The translations under genes were made by a program, and so were the position numbers. A stretch of DNA of 64,000 nt from Desulfobacteraceae bacterium (lineage in GTDB: Bacteria > Desulfobacterota > Desulfobacteria > Desulfobacterales > Desulfobacteraceae): positions 1 to 64,000 of the forward strand of contig JADGEQ010000004.1 of assembly GCA_016744295.1 (NCBI GenBank). Reading direction: 5' to 3'. Positions 35,921 to 44,665 of the stretch are shown here, one piece after another (positions within the stretch are counted from its first letter, which is position 1; the number at the start of each line of letters is the position of its first letter). The notes under the pieces were generated by a model. It was not told the DNA's origin, searched no databases, and worked only from the letters and a program-made list of their open reading frames with translations.

Positions 35921-35959
35921 GGCCGGGAAACGTTATTTTTTTCCCGGCCTTCTCTCTTT
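35921..35959 (+). terminator. rho-independent terminator of the acyl-CoA operon
   Basis: GGCCGGGAAA (35921-35930) pairs with TTTCCCGGCC (35940-35949) around a 9-base loop and is followed by a T-rich run. It lies 38 bases after the thiolase stop. Confidence 0.85.
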
Positions 35960-36122
35960 AATCGGAATCACTGGTTCAATCCGGTGCCTTTTTATTGCTG
36001 AAATTTATCAAACAAAAATATAGATTATTGTTCTCTTCATGAATAACATTTATAAGAAGAGCAAAGGATAATCAGGTTAATTAAAAGCGTATACCGTACT
36101 TGATAGAACAATAAGGGAGATA

Positions 36123-36809
36123 TTGATGGAAAAAAGACCGGCAGTCGGTGTTGCAGCCATTGTCATTAAAAATGGAAAGGTATTGCTGGGGAAACGCAAA
36201 GGTGCCCACGGCTCAGGCACATGGGCTTTTCCCGGCGGGCACCTGGAGTTCAATGAATCCATTGAAGATTGCGCCAAAAGAGAAGTTTTTGAAGAAACAG
36301 GCCTGTCTGTAAAAAAATCCCGGTTTGCAACAATTACCAATGACCTTTTCTACCAAAGCAACCAGCACTATGTGACCTTGTTTGTTGTCTGTGACCATGA
36401 AAATGGAACCCCCCGAATAAAAGAACCGGACAAGTGTGAAAAGTGGGATTGGTTTTACTGGAACAAATTCCCAAAACCCATGTTTTTGTCATTAAAAAAT
36501 TTATTGGAACAGGGATTCATCCCTTTGGGCATAAAGGATGCCTTTACACCCCCTGATAAACTGCATGAAATGACGGCTGCACAGGTGGCATCACTTAATA
36601 CTTCCGACAACAGTGAAAAGAGAATAGAAGACTTCAGCCATGCGGAATTGATGGAAACCGCACTCATGTTTGAAAGCCAGCTAATGGAATTGCTGGGAGA
36701 TATAAACCCCGTCTCCTACGAGACGTATTCCGAGTTGTCGCATACACAATTGGCAGACATTATAAAAAATTGTACTCAACAGATATGCACGATAGAGAAT
36801 GCTGGATAA
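36123..36809 (+). CDS. NUDIX hydrolase with C-terminal extension
   Basis: A 228-residue protein. The N-terminal 140 residues are a NUDIX domain with the complete box GGHLEFNESIEDCAKREVFEETGL, written here in two parts: GGHLEFNESIED then CAKREVFEETGL. Upstream KVLLGKRKGAHGSGTWAFPG resembles the ADP-ribose/nucleotide (MTH1/NUDT15-like) subgroup. The last 75 residues are a helical extension (SEKRIEDFSHAELMETALMF) of unknown role. It probably cleans up or recycles a nucleoside diphosphate derivative. GGGAG precedes the ATG. It stands alone between a terminator and glnA. Confidence 0.88.
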   Translation: MMEKRPAVGVAAIVIKNGKVLLGKRKGAHGSGTWAFPGGHLEFNESIEDCAKREVFEETGLSVKKSRFATITNDLFYQSNQHYVTLFVVCDHENGTPRIKEPDKCEKWDWFYWNKFPKPMFLSLKNLLEQGFIPLGIKDAFTPPDKLHEMTAAQVASLNTSDNSEKRIEDFSHAELMETALMFESQLMELLGDINPVSYETYSELSHTQLADIIKNCTQQICTIENAG

Positions 36810-37162
36810 CTCCTTTATTGAATTTAAGCGATGGTTACCCCTTCTTACCGGAAGAGTTGGTTTGTTTCCATGGATTACCGATACAAGAAGTTCGCTGGAT
36901 ATGTTCGGGGCAGGATGAACTAGTAGAGGACATTTTAGTGTTATAAATAACAATTTTGTCACAAACATCTTGATTAAAAATACAATTATGTTGTTTTAAT
37001 TGACTTGATTCTTATACGACAGCTTCGCTTTTTTTAAATAACCTTAAATTTCAAGATATTACAAATAAAATCCGTTTCTTGGCATAATAAATGCTAAAAA
37101 GTTGATTAATTATTATTGAAAGCTATTTTGATTTATATATTTAAAAAAAGGGAGTAACACCA
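36810..37162. other. intergenic control region upstream of glnA
   Basis: These 353 bases carry the sigma-54 promoter of glnA (37080-37095). No clear NtrC-type TGCACC-N5-GGTGCA site is visible. No terminator for the NUDIX gene was recognised. Confidence 0.5.
37080..37095 (+). promoter_or_regulatory. sigma-54 (-24/-12) promoter of glnA
   Basis: TGGCATAATAAATGCT has GG (37081-37082) and GC (37093-37094) separated by exactly 10 bases. Transcription would start near 37106 and leave a leader of about 57 bases. Nitrogen control of glnA through sigma-54 is common in proteobacteria. Confidence 0.7.
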
Positions 37163-38491
37163 ATGACAAAGGAAGAAATCCTAGCCATAGTCGAAAAAGA
37201 AAATGTCAATTTTTTTAGAATTCAGTTCTGTGACATTAATGGGTTTATGAAGAATGTAGCCATTCCGAAAAGCCAGATTAACAAAGCCCTTGATGGTAAA
37301 ATCATGTTTGACGGCTCATCCATAGACGGATTTGCCCGCATCCAGGAATCGGACATGTACCTGGTTCCTGACTATGATACCTTTTGTATCCTTCCCTGGA
37401 GAAACCAGAAAGGAGTTGCCGCAGCAAGGATTATCTGTGATGTTCACAAATCAGACGGCTCCCCCTATGAAGGCTGCCCCCGCGTTAATCTCAAACGCGT
37501 CCTGGCACAGGCCAAAGAAATGGGGTTTACCATGAACGTTGGAACCGAAGCAGAATTTTTCCTGTTTAAACTGGATGCAGATGGAAAGAGCACAACCACC
37601 ACAGACGACAATGCAGGCTATTTCAGCCTTGACCCGGAAGATACCGGTCAGAACTGCCGCCGGGAAATCATCGAAACCCTGGAAGAAATGGGCTTTGAAA
37701 TTGAAGCTTCCCACCATGAAGTTGCCGAGGGCCAACACGAAATCAACTTTAAGTATGCAGATGCCCTGACCTGTGCAGACAATACACTGACCTTCAAGTG
37801 GGTTGTAAAATCCATGGCAAAGAAACATGGACTCCATGCCACATTTATGCCAAAACCAATTTTTGGAGTCAACGGTTCCGGAATGCACTGTAATCAGTCT
37901 TTGTTCAACCTTGACGGCTCCAACGCATTTGCAGACGAAGGTGATGATCTTCAGCTCAGTGAAATTGCCTATCAGTACATTGCCGGCATCATGAAAAATG
38001 CCAGGGGATTTTCTGCAGTTACCAACCCCCTGGTGAACTCCTACAAACGTATGGTGCCCGGATACGAAGCACCAGTCTATGTTGCATGGTCAGCTTCCAA
38101 CAGAAGCGCCCTGTGCCGTATCCCTGCATCCCGCGGCATCGGAACCCGTGTTGAAGTACGCTGCCCGGACCCAACCTGTAATCCATACCTGGCATTTGCC
38201 ATGATGCTTGCTTCAGGCCTTGACGGTGTAAAAAATAAATTGAGCGTGGCAAAATCAACCGACATCAATATTTTTGACATGACACCCACGGAGAAGGAAG
38301 AAGCCGGAATCGCTTCAATGCCTGCATCTCTTCGTGAAGCCCTTGACGTGTTTATTGAAAACCCGATTTCCAGGGAAACCCTTGGTGAACACATCTTTGA
38401 TAAATACATCATCAACAAAGAAATAGAATGGGATAATTACAGAATAGCGGTAACCGATTGGGAAGTTGAAAATTATCTGAATCTTTATTAA
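37163..38491 (+). CDS. glnA: glutamine synthetase type I (alpha-like)
   Basis: A 442-residue glutamine synthetase, which makes glutamine from glutamate, ammonia and ATP. Typical segments are [66 protein letters not shown] and [13 protein letters not shown]. The position of the adenylylated tyrosine of enteric GlnA is F371 here (NIFDMTPTE), so control by adenylylation is not expected; the short length also fits the alpha subtype. It is preceded by GGGAGTAACACCA and a sigma-54 promoter. Confidence 0.96.
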   Translation: MTKEEILAIVEKENVNFFRIQFCDINGFMKNVAIPKSQINKALDGKIMFDGSSIDGFARIQESDMYLVPDYDTFCILPWRNQKGVAAARIICDVHKSDGSPYEGCPRVNLKRVLAQAKEMGFTMNVGTEAEFFLFKLDADGKSTTTTDDNAGYFSLDPEDTGQNCRREIIETLEEMGFEIEASHHEVAEGQHEINFKYADALTCADNTLTFKWVVKSMAKKHGLHATFMPKPIFGVNGSGMHCNQSLFNLDGSNAFADEGDDLQLSEIAYQYIAGIMKNARGFSAVTNPLVNSYKRMVPGYEAPVYVAWSASNRSALCRIPASRGIGTRVEVRCPDPTCNPYLAFAMMLASGLDGVKNKLSVAKSTDINIFDMTPTEKEEAGIASMPASLREALDVFIENPISRETLGEHIFDKYIINKEIEWDNYRIAVTDWEVENYLNLY

Positions 38492-38543
38492 GCTTTATAC
38501 CAATTTGTAACTTTATCCCAACCGGGATTATTGATAATGGATG

Positions 38544-38588
38544 GATAATATAAATACCTCGTAACCTCTGCGGGGTATTTATATTATC
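38544..38588. terminator. bidirectional hairpin between glnA and the aldehyde dehydrogenase gene
   Basis: A perfect 15-base inverted repeat, GATAATATAAATACC (38544-38558) and its complement at 38574-38588, encloses a 15-base loop. It lies between two convergent stop codons, which suggests a two-way terminator, although no long T-run follows. Confidence 0.6.
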
Positions 38589-38603
38589 AGCTGTTTCAAT
38601 TCA

Positions 38604-40043
38604 TCAACCGTTTAATGAAAAGCCCCCCAGTTTTGTCTCAAGATATTCGTCAATCCCTTCACAGGCACCTTCCCGGCCGATGCCGCTCATTTTCATCCCG
38701 CCAAAGGGGGCCGCAGCAGAGGTGGGGTTGATGTCATTGATGCCGATGATGCCAAAATGAAGGCCCTCAAAAAATTTCATGGCGGTTGAATGGGCCTTGG
38801 TATACACATAGGCTGCCAACCCGTAATCTGTATCATTTGCCATTTTCAACAGATCATCTTCATTTTCATAGCTGATGACAGGGAGGACGGGTCCGAAGGT
38901 TTCTTCTCTGTAAATACGCATCTCTTCTGTCACACCATCCAGAATGGTGGGGGCATAAAAATATCCCTTGTCCATTTCATTGTCCATTATCCGAAATCCT
39001 CCGGAGACAAGGGTGGCGCCTTTCTTGATAGCATCTTTTACCTGGCTGTCTACTTTTTCAATGGCAGCGGCGTTTACCAGGGGACCTATCTTGACCCCCG
39101 GACTCATTCCATTGCCGGCGGTCATCTGGGCTACTTTTTCTGTGAGCACCTTTAAAAAGGCCTCTTTCATGGTGGAATGGACATAAATCCGGTTGGGACT
39201 GATGCAGGCCTGGCCGGTGTTTAAAAATTTTACCAGGGACAACCCCTTTGCCGCATGGACCGGGTCGGCATCCTTGCAGACAATAAAGGGAGCATGGCCG
39301 CCCAATTCAAGGGAAACCCGTTTCATCTGACCTGCCGCTCCCCGGGCCAGCATTTTTCCGATGGCGGTGGAACCGGTAAAGGTCAGCTTTGCAATTCGCT
39401 TGTCTGTCATGAAAACTTTGCCCACGGGTTCCGGATCCAGACCGGTGACCAGGTTGGCAACCCCCTTGGGAAGTCCCGCTTTTTCCAGCAATTTAAATAT
39501 TTCAATTGCGCAAAGGGGGGTGGCTTCGGCAGGCTTTAAAACAATGGTGCATCCTGCGGCAAGGGCCGGCGCCACCTTTCTGGTGATCATGGACATGGGG
39601 TAATTCCAGGGGGTAATGGCCGCAACCACTCCCACGGGTTGTTTGATGACCATGAATCGCTGATCTGCCCGGGAAGAGGGGATGGTTTTGCCGTATATTC
39701 TCTTGGCCTCTTCGGCAAACCAGAGCAGAAAGTCGGCCCCGTATTTGACCTCGTTTCTGGCAGCCTGGATGGGCTTGCCCTGTTCTTGGGTCATAGTCCC
39801 GGCCAGGTGCTCCAGATTTTCCATCATGAGGGTGTGGGCCTGGTACAGGAAGGCGGATCGCTGATAGGCAGTGCGGGAAGACCAAAGGGGGAAGGCTTTG
39901 TCTGCGGCTGTCACAGCCATTTTGGCTTCAGCTTCTCCTCCGTCTGGAATCATCCCAATGACATCCCCGTTGGCCGGGTTTATGACAGAAAACGTTTTTT
40001 TGTCCTTTGCTTGGATCCATTGGCCATCAATAAACATACTCAT
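38604..40043 (-). CDS. gabD: succinate-semialdehyde-type NAD(P) aldehyde dehydrogenase
   Basis: A 479-residue aldehyde dehydrogenase that converts an aldehyde, probably succinate semialdehyde, to the acid. Catalytic features are the general base in VSLELGGHAPFIV and the cysteine in NTGQACISPNRIYV. The cofactor region has ITPWNYPMSM and FTGSTAIGKML. The C-terminus GRGIGREGACEGIDEYLE-like stretch (here SGIGREGACEGIDEYLETK) matches the GabD subgroup. The gene stands alone and converges with glnA; the substrate assignment rests on overall similarity. Confidence 0.88.
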   Translation of the reverse strand: MSMFIDGQWIQAKDKKTFSVINPANGDVIGMIPDGGEAEAKMAVTAADKAFPLWSSRTAYQRSAFLYQAHTLMMENLEHLAGTMTQEQGKPIQAARNEVKYGADFLLWFAEEAKRIYGKTIPSSRADQRFMVIKQPVGVVAAITPWNYPMSMITRKVAPALAAGCTIVLKPAEATPLCAIEIFKLLEKAGLPKGVANLVTGLDPEPVGKVFMTDKRIAKLTFTGSTAIGKMLARGAAGQMKRVSLELGGHAPFIVCKDADPVHAAKGLSLVKFLNTGQACISPNRIYVHSTMKEAFLKVLTEKVAQMTAGNGMSPGVKIGPLVNAAAIEKVDSQVKDAIKKGATLVSGGFRIMDNEMDKGYFYAPTILDGVTEEMRIYREETFGPVLPVISYENEDDLLKMANDTDYGLAAYVYTKAHSTAMKFFEGLHFGIIGINDINPTSAAAPFGGMKMSGIGREGACEGIDEYLETKLGGFSLNG

Positions 40044-40463
40044 TTCCCTTTAAATTTAACGGTTAAACTGGTTCGTTTTTTCCAGCGGGGCAGGCATGTT
40101 CACACCGCCTGCAAAATCTCACCCCACGACCGATATTGTCTGTGCCTTCAAGGACAACGTCCTTTAGTGTTTCAGTATTATTGGCTTATCCTTCTCTTTA
40201 TATTGTACCTTGCTATTTGTTTGTCCACCCTTAGGATGGATTGTTGGATAGTATGATGCTGATAAAATCTTTGCAAGTTAAGATGGACAAAGAGTTGATT
40301 TGTTTTGAGTGCTCAAAGGATCATTCCCTGTAATAGGGTGCCGGGCCATGGTGGTCTTGACTTTCTTTGCCTGCTTTCATAGGGTGGAAATAAAAAGTTA
40401 GAGGCTATTTTTCTGGATCAGCGGTAAAAAAGGAACCTATATGCAGACCCTTGCCAGGACAGG
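40044..40463. other. intergenic region between divergent genes
   Basis: This stretch of 420 bases separates the aldehyde dehydrogenase from the sensor kinase. It holds a small perfect hairpin AAGGAC-AAC-GTCCTT (40150-40164). A TTGACT near 40361 lacks a good -10 box at the right distance. No coding sequence is seen. Confidence 0.45.
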
Positions 40464-42305
40464 ATGAAAACCGTGTTGCAGTTTTTTCGGAATCTAAAGA
40501 TCCGGTCCAAGCTTTTGGGCGGTTATACCCTGATCTTTGTCCTGGCCACCCTTGTGGGCGGGGGGGTGATTTATCACCAGGTTCGCACCACCATTGAAGC
40601 CAATATTGAAAGTGAACTGACCAATGCCACGTCCACCATCCAGAATATGGTCCGGACAGCCGCCGCCACCTCCATAAAAAACCATCTTAGGGCCATTGCA
40701 GAGAAAAACAAGGAAATTGTCCAGGCAATCCACAATGATTTTCTTCTGGGGCTTACCACAGAAGAAGAGGCCAAGGGTCTGTGCCGGAAAATCCTGTTCA
40801 GCCAGACCATTGGTAAAACAGGGTATATTTTTTGTGCCAATTCTGCCGGTATTGCCATTGAACATCCCAACCCCGGAGTGGCCGGGAAAAATTTTTTAAC
40901 CCGGACCTTTGTCCATGAAATGATCAAAATGAAAACCGGGTATTTGGAGTATGACTGGAAAAACCCCGAGGAAAAAAACCTAAAGCCCAAAGCCATGTAT
41001 ATGTCCTATTTTGAACCCTGGGACTGGATTATTGCTGTCTCAACCTATAGGGAAGAATTCAACGAGCTCATCAATATTTCGGATTTCAGGGAAAGCATTT
41101 TAGGCCTGACCTTTGGCAAAACAGGCTATGCATACATCCATGACTCCCAAGGCAACCTCATTGTCCATCCGTTTATGATTGGCAATTACTTTGATTCACG
41201 GGACAGGGAGGGCCGGTATTTTGTCCGGGATATCTGTGAACAGAAAAATGGAAAAACCGTCTATACCTGGAAAAATCCCGGTGAGACCCTGGCCCGGGAA
41301 AAAATGGTTATTTTCAGATATATTCCCGAATATGACTGGATTGTGGCCTCTGCCAGCTATTTGGATGAAATATTTGCCCCCCTGAAGATGATCCGGAATA
41401 TTATTTTTAGTATTGTTTTTTTGACCTGTGTCCTGGTTTTTTCCGCTTCCCTGTGGATTAATGCCACCGTCATCGTCCCTTTGCAAACCCTCATGAACCG
41501 CTTTGCCATGGGCGCTTCAGGAGATTTTACTGTCCGCATGCCCGTGGAATCCACGGATGAAATTGGACAGTTGGCAGACTATTTCAATAAATTTATGGAC
41601 AGACTGAATCGCTATGTTGATGAACGTAAAAAAAGTGAAAAAGCCCTTCGCCTTTTGGAAAGGGAAATTCTCACCATCAGTGAACGGGAACGCCAGAAAA
41701 TTGCCATGGATCTCCATGACGACCTCTGCCCCCAGCTCATTGGCATTGAAGTGATGACAAAAATGCTCCAGCAGCGGCTCGGGGAAAAACAACGTGTTGA
41801 TCCCCTGGCCAGCGAAGCCGACCGTGTCGGCAAAATAAGGGGTCTGATTCTGGATGCCATTGAAAAAACCCGGGGTCTTTCCCGGGGGCTGGCACCGGTG
41901 AATCTTGTGGACCGGGGATTTGATGTTTCCCTGGAGGAACTGGCCGCCTATGTTCGGGAGGTGTTCCATATCTCCTGTACCCTCTCCTGTGACAGGGCCC
42001 AACCCTTTGAAGATAACAGTATGGCCACCCACGCCTATTATATCGCCCACGAGGCGGTTCACAATGCGGTCAAGCATTCAAAGGCAGATCTTATTCGTAT
42101 CTGCTTGACGAATCAAACCAAAACCGTCACACTCACCATCCAGGACAATGGCCTTGGTCTTGGCAGCCCCAAACCGGGAATGGGCATCCGGATCATGTCC
42201 TACCGGGCCAACCGGATAGGTGCCTTGCTTGGGTTTGAAAAGAGTCCCGAGGGCGGCACCCTGGTGAGGCTGGAATTGTCTAGGCCGGAATTGCCCTGGT
42301 CGTAA
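40464..42305 (+). CDS. membrane sensor histidine kinase with two Cache modules
   Basis: A 613-residue NarX/DegS-type kinase. A first membrane helix (about 18-38) precedes a periplasmic region with two similar Cache modules, marked by GKTGYIFCANSAGIAIEHPN and GKTGYAYIHDSQGNLIVHP; these usually bind small carboxylates or amino acids. A second membrane helix (about 310-335) leads to a HAMP domain. The HisKA_3 motif ERERQKIAMDLHDDLCPQL has the phosphorylated H418. The ATP domain has AHEAVHNAVKHS and QDNGLGLG. The next gene is its likely partner regulator, followed by a permease and an acyl-CoA ligase, so an external carboxylate is the likely signal. Confidence 0.93.
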   Translation: MKTVLQFFRNLKIRSKLLGGYTLIFVLATLVGGGVIYHQVRTTIEANIESELTNATSTIQNMVRTAAATSIKNHLRAIAEKNKEIVQAIHNDFLLGLTTEEEAKGLCRKILFSQTIGKTGYIFCANSAGIAIEHPNPGVAGKNFLTRTFVHEMIKMKTGYLEYDWKNPEEKNLKPKAMYMSYFEPWDWIIAVSTYREEFNELINISDFRESILGLTFGKTGYAYIHDSQGNLIVHPFMIGNYFDSRDREGRYFVRDICEQKNGKTVYTWKNPGETLAREKMVIFRYIPEYDWIVASASYLDEIFAPLKMIRNIIFSIVFLTCVLVFSASLWINATVIVPLQTLMNRFAMGASGDFTVRMPVESTDEIGQLADYFNKFMDRLNRYVDERKKSEKALRLLEREILTISERERQKIAMDLHDDLCPQLIGIEVMTKMLQQRLGEKQRVDPLASEADRVGKIRGLILDAIEKTRGLSRGLAPVNLVDRGFDVSLEELAAYVREVFHISCTLSCDRAQPFEDNSMATHAYYIAHEAVHNAVKHSKADLIRICLTNQTKTVTLTIQDNGLGLGSPKPGMGIRIMSYRANRIGALLGFEKSPEGGTLVRLELSRPELPWS

Positions 42306-42347
42306 TTAGCGGACAAGAACGGGGGAACCCTATAAAAAGAGAGGCTC

Positions 42348-43019
42348 ATGGGAAAAGACGATTTAAAGATTCTTATTGTTGAAGACCACCCCATTTTCAG
42401 AATGGGCATGAAAGAGATGATCGAGCATGAACCCGATATGTCCGTGTGCGGGGATGCCGAAGATGTGGCCACTGCCCTTGAATTGGTTGAGGCTCACAAA
42501 CCGGATCTGGTCATTGTGGACCTGTCTTTGAAAGAGAGCAATGGCATGGACCTGGTCAAGGAAATACATGCCCGTCACAAATCCATAGCTTCCCTGGTGC
42601 TCTCCATGCACGACGAAGCCCTCCATGCGGAACGGTGTATCATGGCAGGGGCCAAGGGCTATATCATGAAGCAGGAAGCCTCGGAATCCGTTGTTCTGGC
42701 CATCCGAAGGATCATGGCCGGCCATATCCACGTCAGCCCAAGGATCATGAGCCATATCCTTAATACCTTCCAGAAACAGCCAAGTCTGGCCCATGAATCC
42801 CCCTTAAAACGAATCACGGACCGGGAGCTTGAAATTTTTCAGCTTATCGGTCAGGGGCTCTCCTCCAAGCAAATTGCCAATCAGCTCAATGTCAGTATCA
42901 AAACCATTGGCACCTATCGGGAACGGATCAAAGAGAAATTAAATCTGAAAAATGCCACGGAGCTGGTCCGGCATGCCGTGATCTGGGTAGAGACCGGGGT
43001 CTTTAAAGAATCTGTCTGA
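42348..43019 (+). CDS. NarL/LuxR-type response regulator
   Basis: A 223-residue two-domain regulator. The receiver domain has the acidic pocket VEDHP and phosphorylated D58 in VIVDLSLKESNG, with GAKGYIMKQEAS near its end. The DNA-binding domain (about 150-215) has the LuxR signature ITDRELEIFQLIGQG and SSKQIANQLNVSIKTIGTYRERIKEKL. It is 42 bases after the HisKA_3 kinase gene, its probable donor. A palindrome downstream of the gene (43071-43089) in front of the permease is a candidate binding site. Confidence 0.94.
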   Translation: MGKDDLKILIVEDHPIFRMGMKEMIEHEPDMSVCGDAEDVATALELVEAHKPDLVIVDLSLKESNGMDLVKEIHARHKSIASLVLSMHDEALHAERCIMAGAKGYIMKQEASESVVLAIRRIMAGHIHVSPRIMSHILNTFQKQPSLAHESPLKRITDRELEIFQLIGQGLSSKQIANQLNVSIKTIGTYRERIKEKLNLKNATELVRHAVIWVETGVFKESV

Positions 43020-43070
43020 AACAATAAAAAATTATATTTTTATCCTCTGCACCGCACCATGATTTGATTC

Positions 43071-43089
43071 TGTAGGAAACCCACCTACA
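43071..43089. promoter_or_regulatory. inverted repeat TGTAGG-N7-CCTACA
   Basis: Two perfect 6-base arms (43071-43076, 43084-43089) lie about 130 bases upstream of the permease start. The size suits a dimeric NarL-type regulator, and such a regulator is encoded directly upstream. Function is inferred. Confidence 0.45.
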
Positions 43090-43214
43090 AACATTTAAGA
43101 TTTTTCCATACTCCTTTATGGGGAACCCGCCGATGTTTTCCTTTCCTTAATTGACCTATGACTACAAACAGATCTTTATCCGCGCAAATCAAAAACCCAA
43201 CAAAGGAGAAAGAA

Positions 43215-44573
43215 ATGGTCATGAAAAGAGAAGAGGGGGCAGCCCAACCCGGTATTTGCTGGGGAAAATTTACCACCCGCATTCCGGGAATCCATGTGAA
43301 CTTTTCCCTGCCTGAAATTATCCAGGGCGGATTGTTAACCACAGCAACCGGCGGTGTGGTAGCCGCCCTGACCATGAAATTTTTCCAGGTTCCCTTTGAA
43401 GTGGCCTGGGCCGTGGTCCTGATCCAGTTATTCTGGCTCTGGGTGGTGCCCACGGTGATCTGCGGTGAACCCTATGCACCCGGTTGGATCACCCCGGCCC
43501 TGCCTTTGGTAATGGTATTTTTAGGAACCTTTGAGGCGGGATTGCCGGCCATCCATGCCATGATGGCGGTGACCATCTGTTTATCGGCTATTTTCCTTTT
43601 TTTCGCCGTCACAGGCCTGGGCAAACGATTTTTTCAATGGGTACCGGTGGAGCTTCGGGCCGCCATCATATTTGGCGGGTCCATTGCCGCCTTTAATGCC
43701 GAATTCGGCCGGTTGGCCACAATGCCCATAACCCTTCCCATTGTCTGGGCCGTGGTCTTCCTTCTCATGTTTTCCGTCTGGTTTACCCGGGCAAAACAGA
43801 CCAACAAAGTGCTGAATCTGTTGGGTTCCATGGCCCTGTTGGTGGGTTTTTTGGTGGCAGCCATTGTGGGGCCTCTGTCCGGGGAAATTTCCTTTGATAT
43901 CCAGATGGGGTGGCACATTCCCCAGATCACTGCCTATATAAAAGCGGTATCTCCCTTTTTTGTGGGATGGCCCGGCCTTGAGGTCTATTTTAAAGCCTTT
44001 CCCCTGGCCCTGATGATCTATATCTTTATTTTTGGTGATCTGGTCCTTGGCAGCACCCTTCTGGAACAGGCAGGAGGGGTAAGAAGGGATGAGAAAATCC
44101 AGGTGGACAATACCCGGAGTCATATCATTCTCTTTATCCGGAACATGGGTCATCTGTTGATGGCCGGCCCCTTTATCCCCCTCCACGGTCCCATCTGGAC
44201 CGGTGTCCACGTATTTTTAACCGAGCGGTACAAATCCGGCCGGAAAAATATGGATTCCATATTTTCGGGCACATTCAACTGGTATTGGCCCGCCTTTTTC
44301 CTGATTTTCATGGTCCCGGTGGTTACCTTCATGAAACCGCTGCTGGCGGTGGCTTTGTCCATCACCCTCATTCTCACAGGCTTTGCCTGTGCCTATGTGG
44401 CCATTTCCATGGTTAAAACTCCGGCTGCCCAGGGGTATGCTTTTTTTGTGGGCATGATCATCGCAAAATTTGGCCCTGCCTGGGGCATGGGGGTTGGCAT
44501 CGGCCTGTACATCCTGCTGCTGGCCAAAAAAATTCCGAAAGTTTCCATGAAACCCCAACCCGAAGAAATATAA
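43215..44573 (+). CDS. multi-spanning permease, NCS2/UraA-like fold suspected
   Basis: A 452-residue integral membrane protein with about 11-12 hydrophobic segments. It begins with a short polar part, then SLPEIIQGGLLTTATGGVVAAL; other notable stretches are VPVELRAAIIFGGSIAAFNAEFG-like helix breaks (ELRAAIIFGG) and a conserved-looking FGDLVLGSTLLEQAGG. The pattern recalls nucleobase/benzoate-type (NCS2, DUF3360-like) carriers, but I cannot assign a family firmly. The start at 43215 is set by AAAGGAG; a frame to 43158 lacks such a site. Neighbouring kinase, regulator and acyl-CoA ligase suggest import of a carboxylic acid. A 17-base tandem duplication covers its stop codon. Confidence 0.75.
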   Translation: MVMKREEGAAQPGICWGKFTTRIPGIHVNFSLPEIIQGGLLTTATGGVVAALTMKFFQVPFEVAWAVVLIQLFWLWVVPTVICGEPYAPGWITPALPLVMVFLGTFEAGLPAIHAMMAVTICLSAIFLFFAVTGLGKRFFQWVPVELRAAIIFGGSIAAFNAEFGRLATMPITLPIVWAVVFLLMFSVWFTRAKQTNKVLNLLGSMALLVGFLVAAIVGPLSGEISFDIQMGWHIPQITAYIKAVSPFFVGWPGLEVYFKAFPLALMIYIFIFGDLVLGSTLLEQAGGVRRDEKIQVDNTRSHIILFIRNMGHLLMAGPFIPLHGPIWTGVHVFLTERYKSGRKNMDSIFSGTFNWYWPAFFLIFMVPVVTFMKPLLAVALSITLILTGFACAYVAISMVKTPAAQGYAFFVGMIIAKFGPAWGMGVGIGLYILLLAKKIPKVSMKPQPEEI

Positions 44574-44598
44574 AACCCGAAGAAATATAAAACCCGAA
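44558..44598. repeat. 17-base tandem duplication over a stop codon
   Basis: The unit ACCCGAAGAAATATAAA occurs at 44558-44574 and 44575-44591, with seven bases of a third copy. The permease stop codon (TAA, 44571-44573) lies in the first copy. Confidence 0.85.
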
Positions 44599-44665
44599 AG
44601 AACATACAAGAATAGAGATGGAAAACAATAGATAATTTTTCACCAAAGGAAATAAAGGAGCGATA

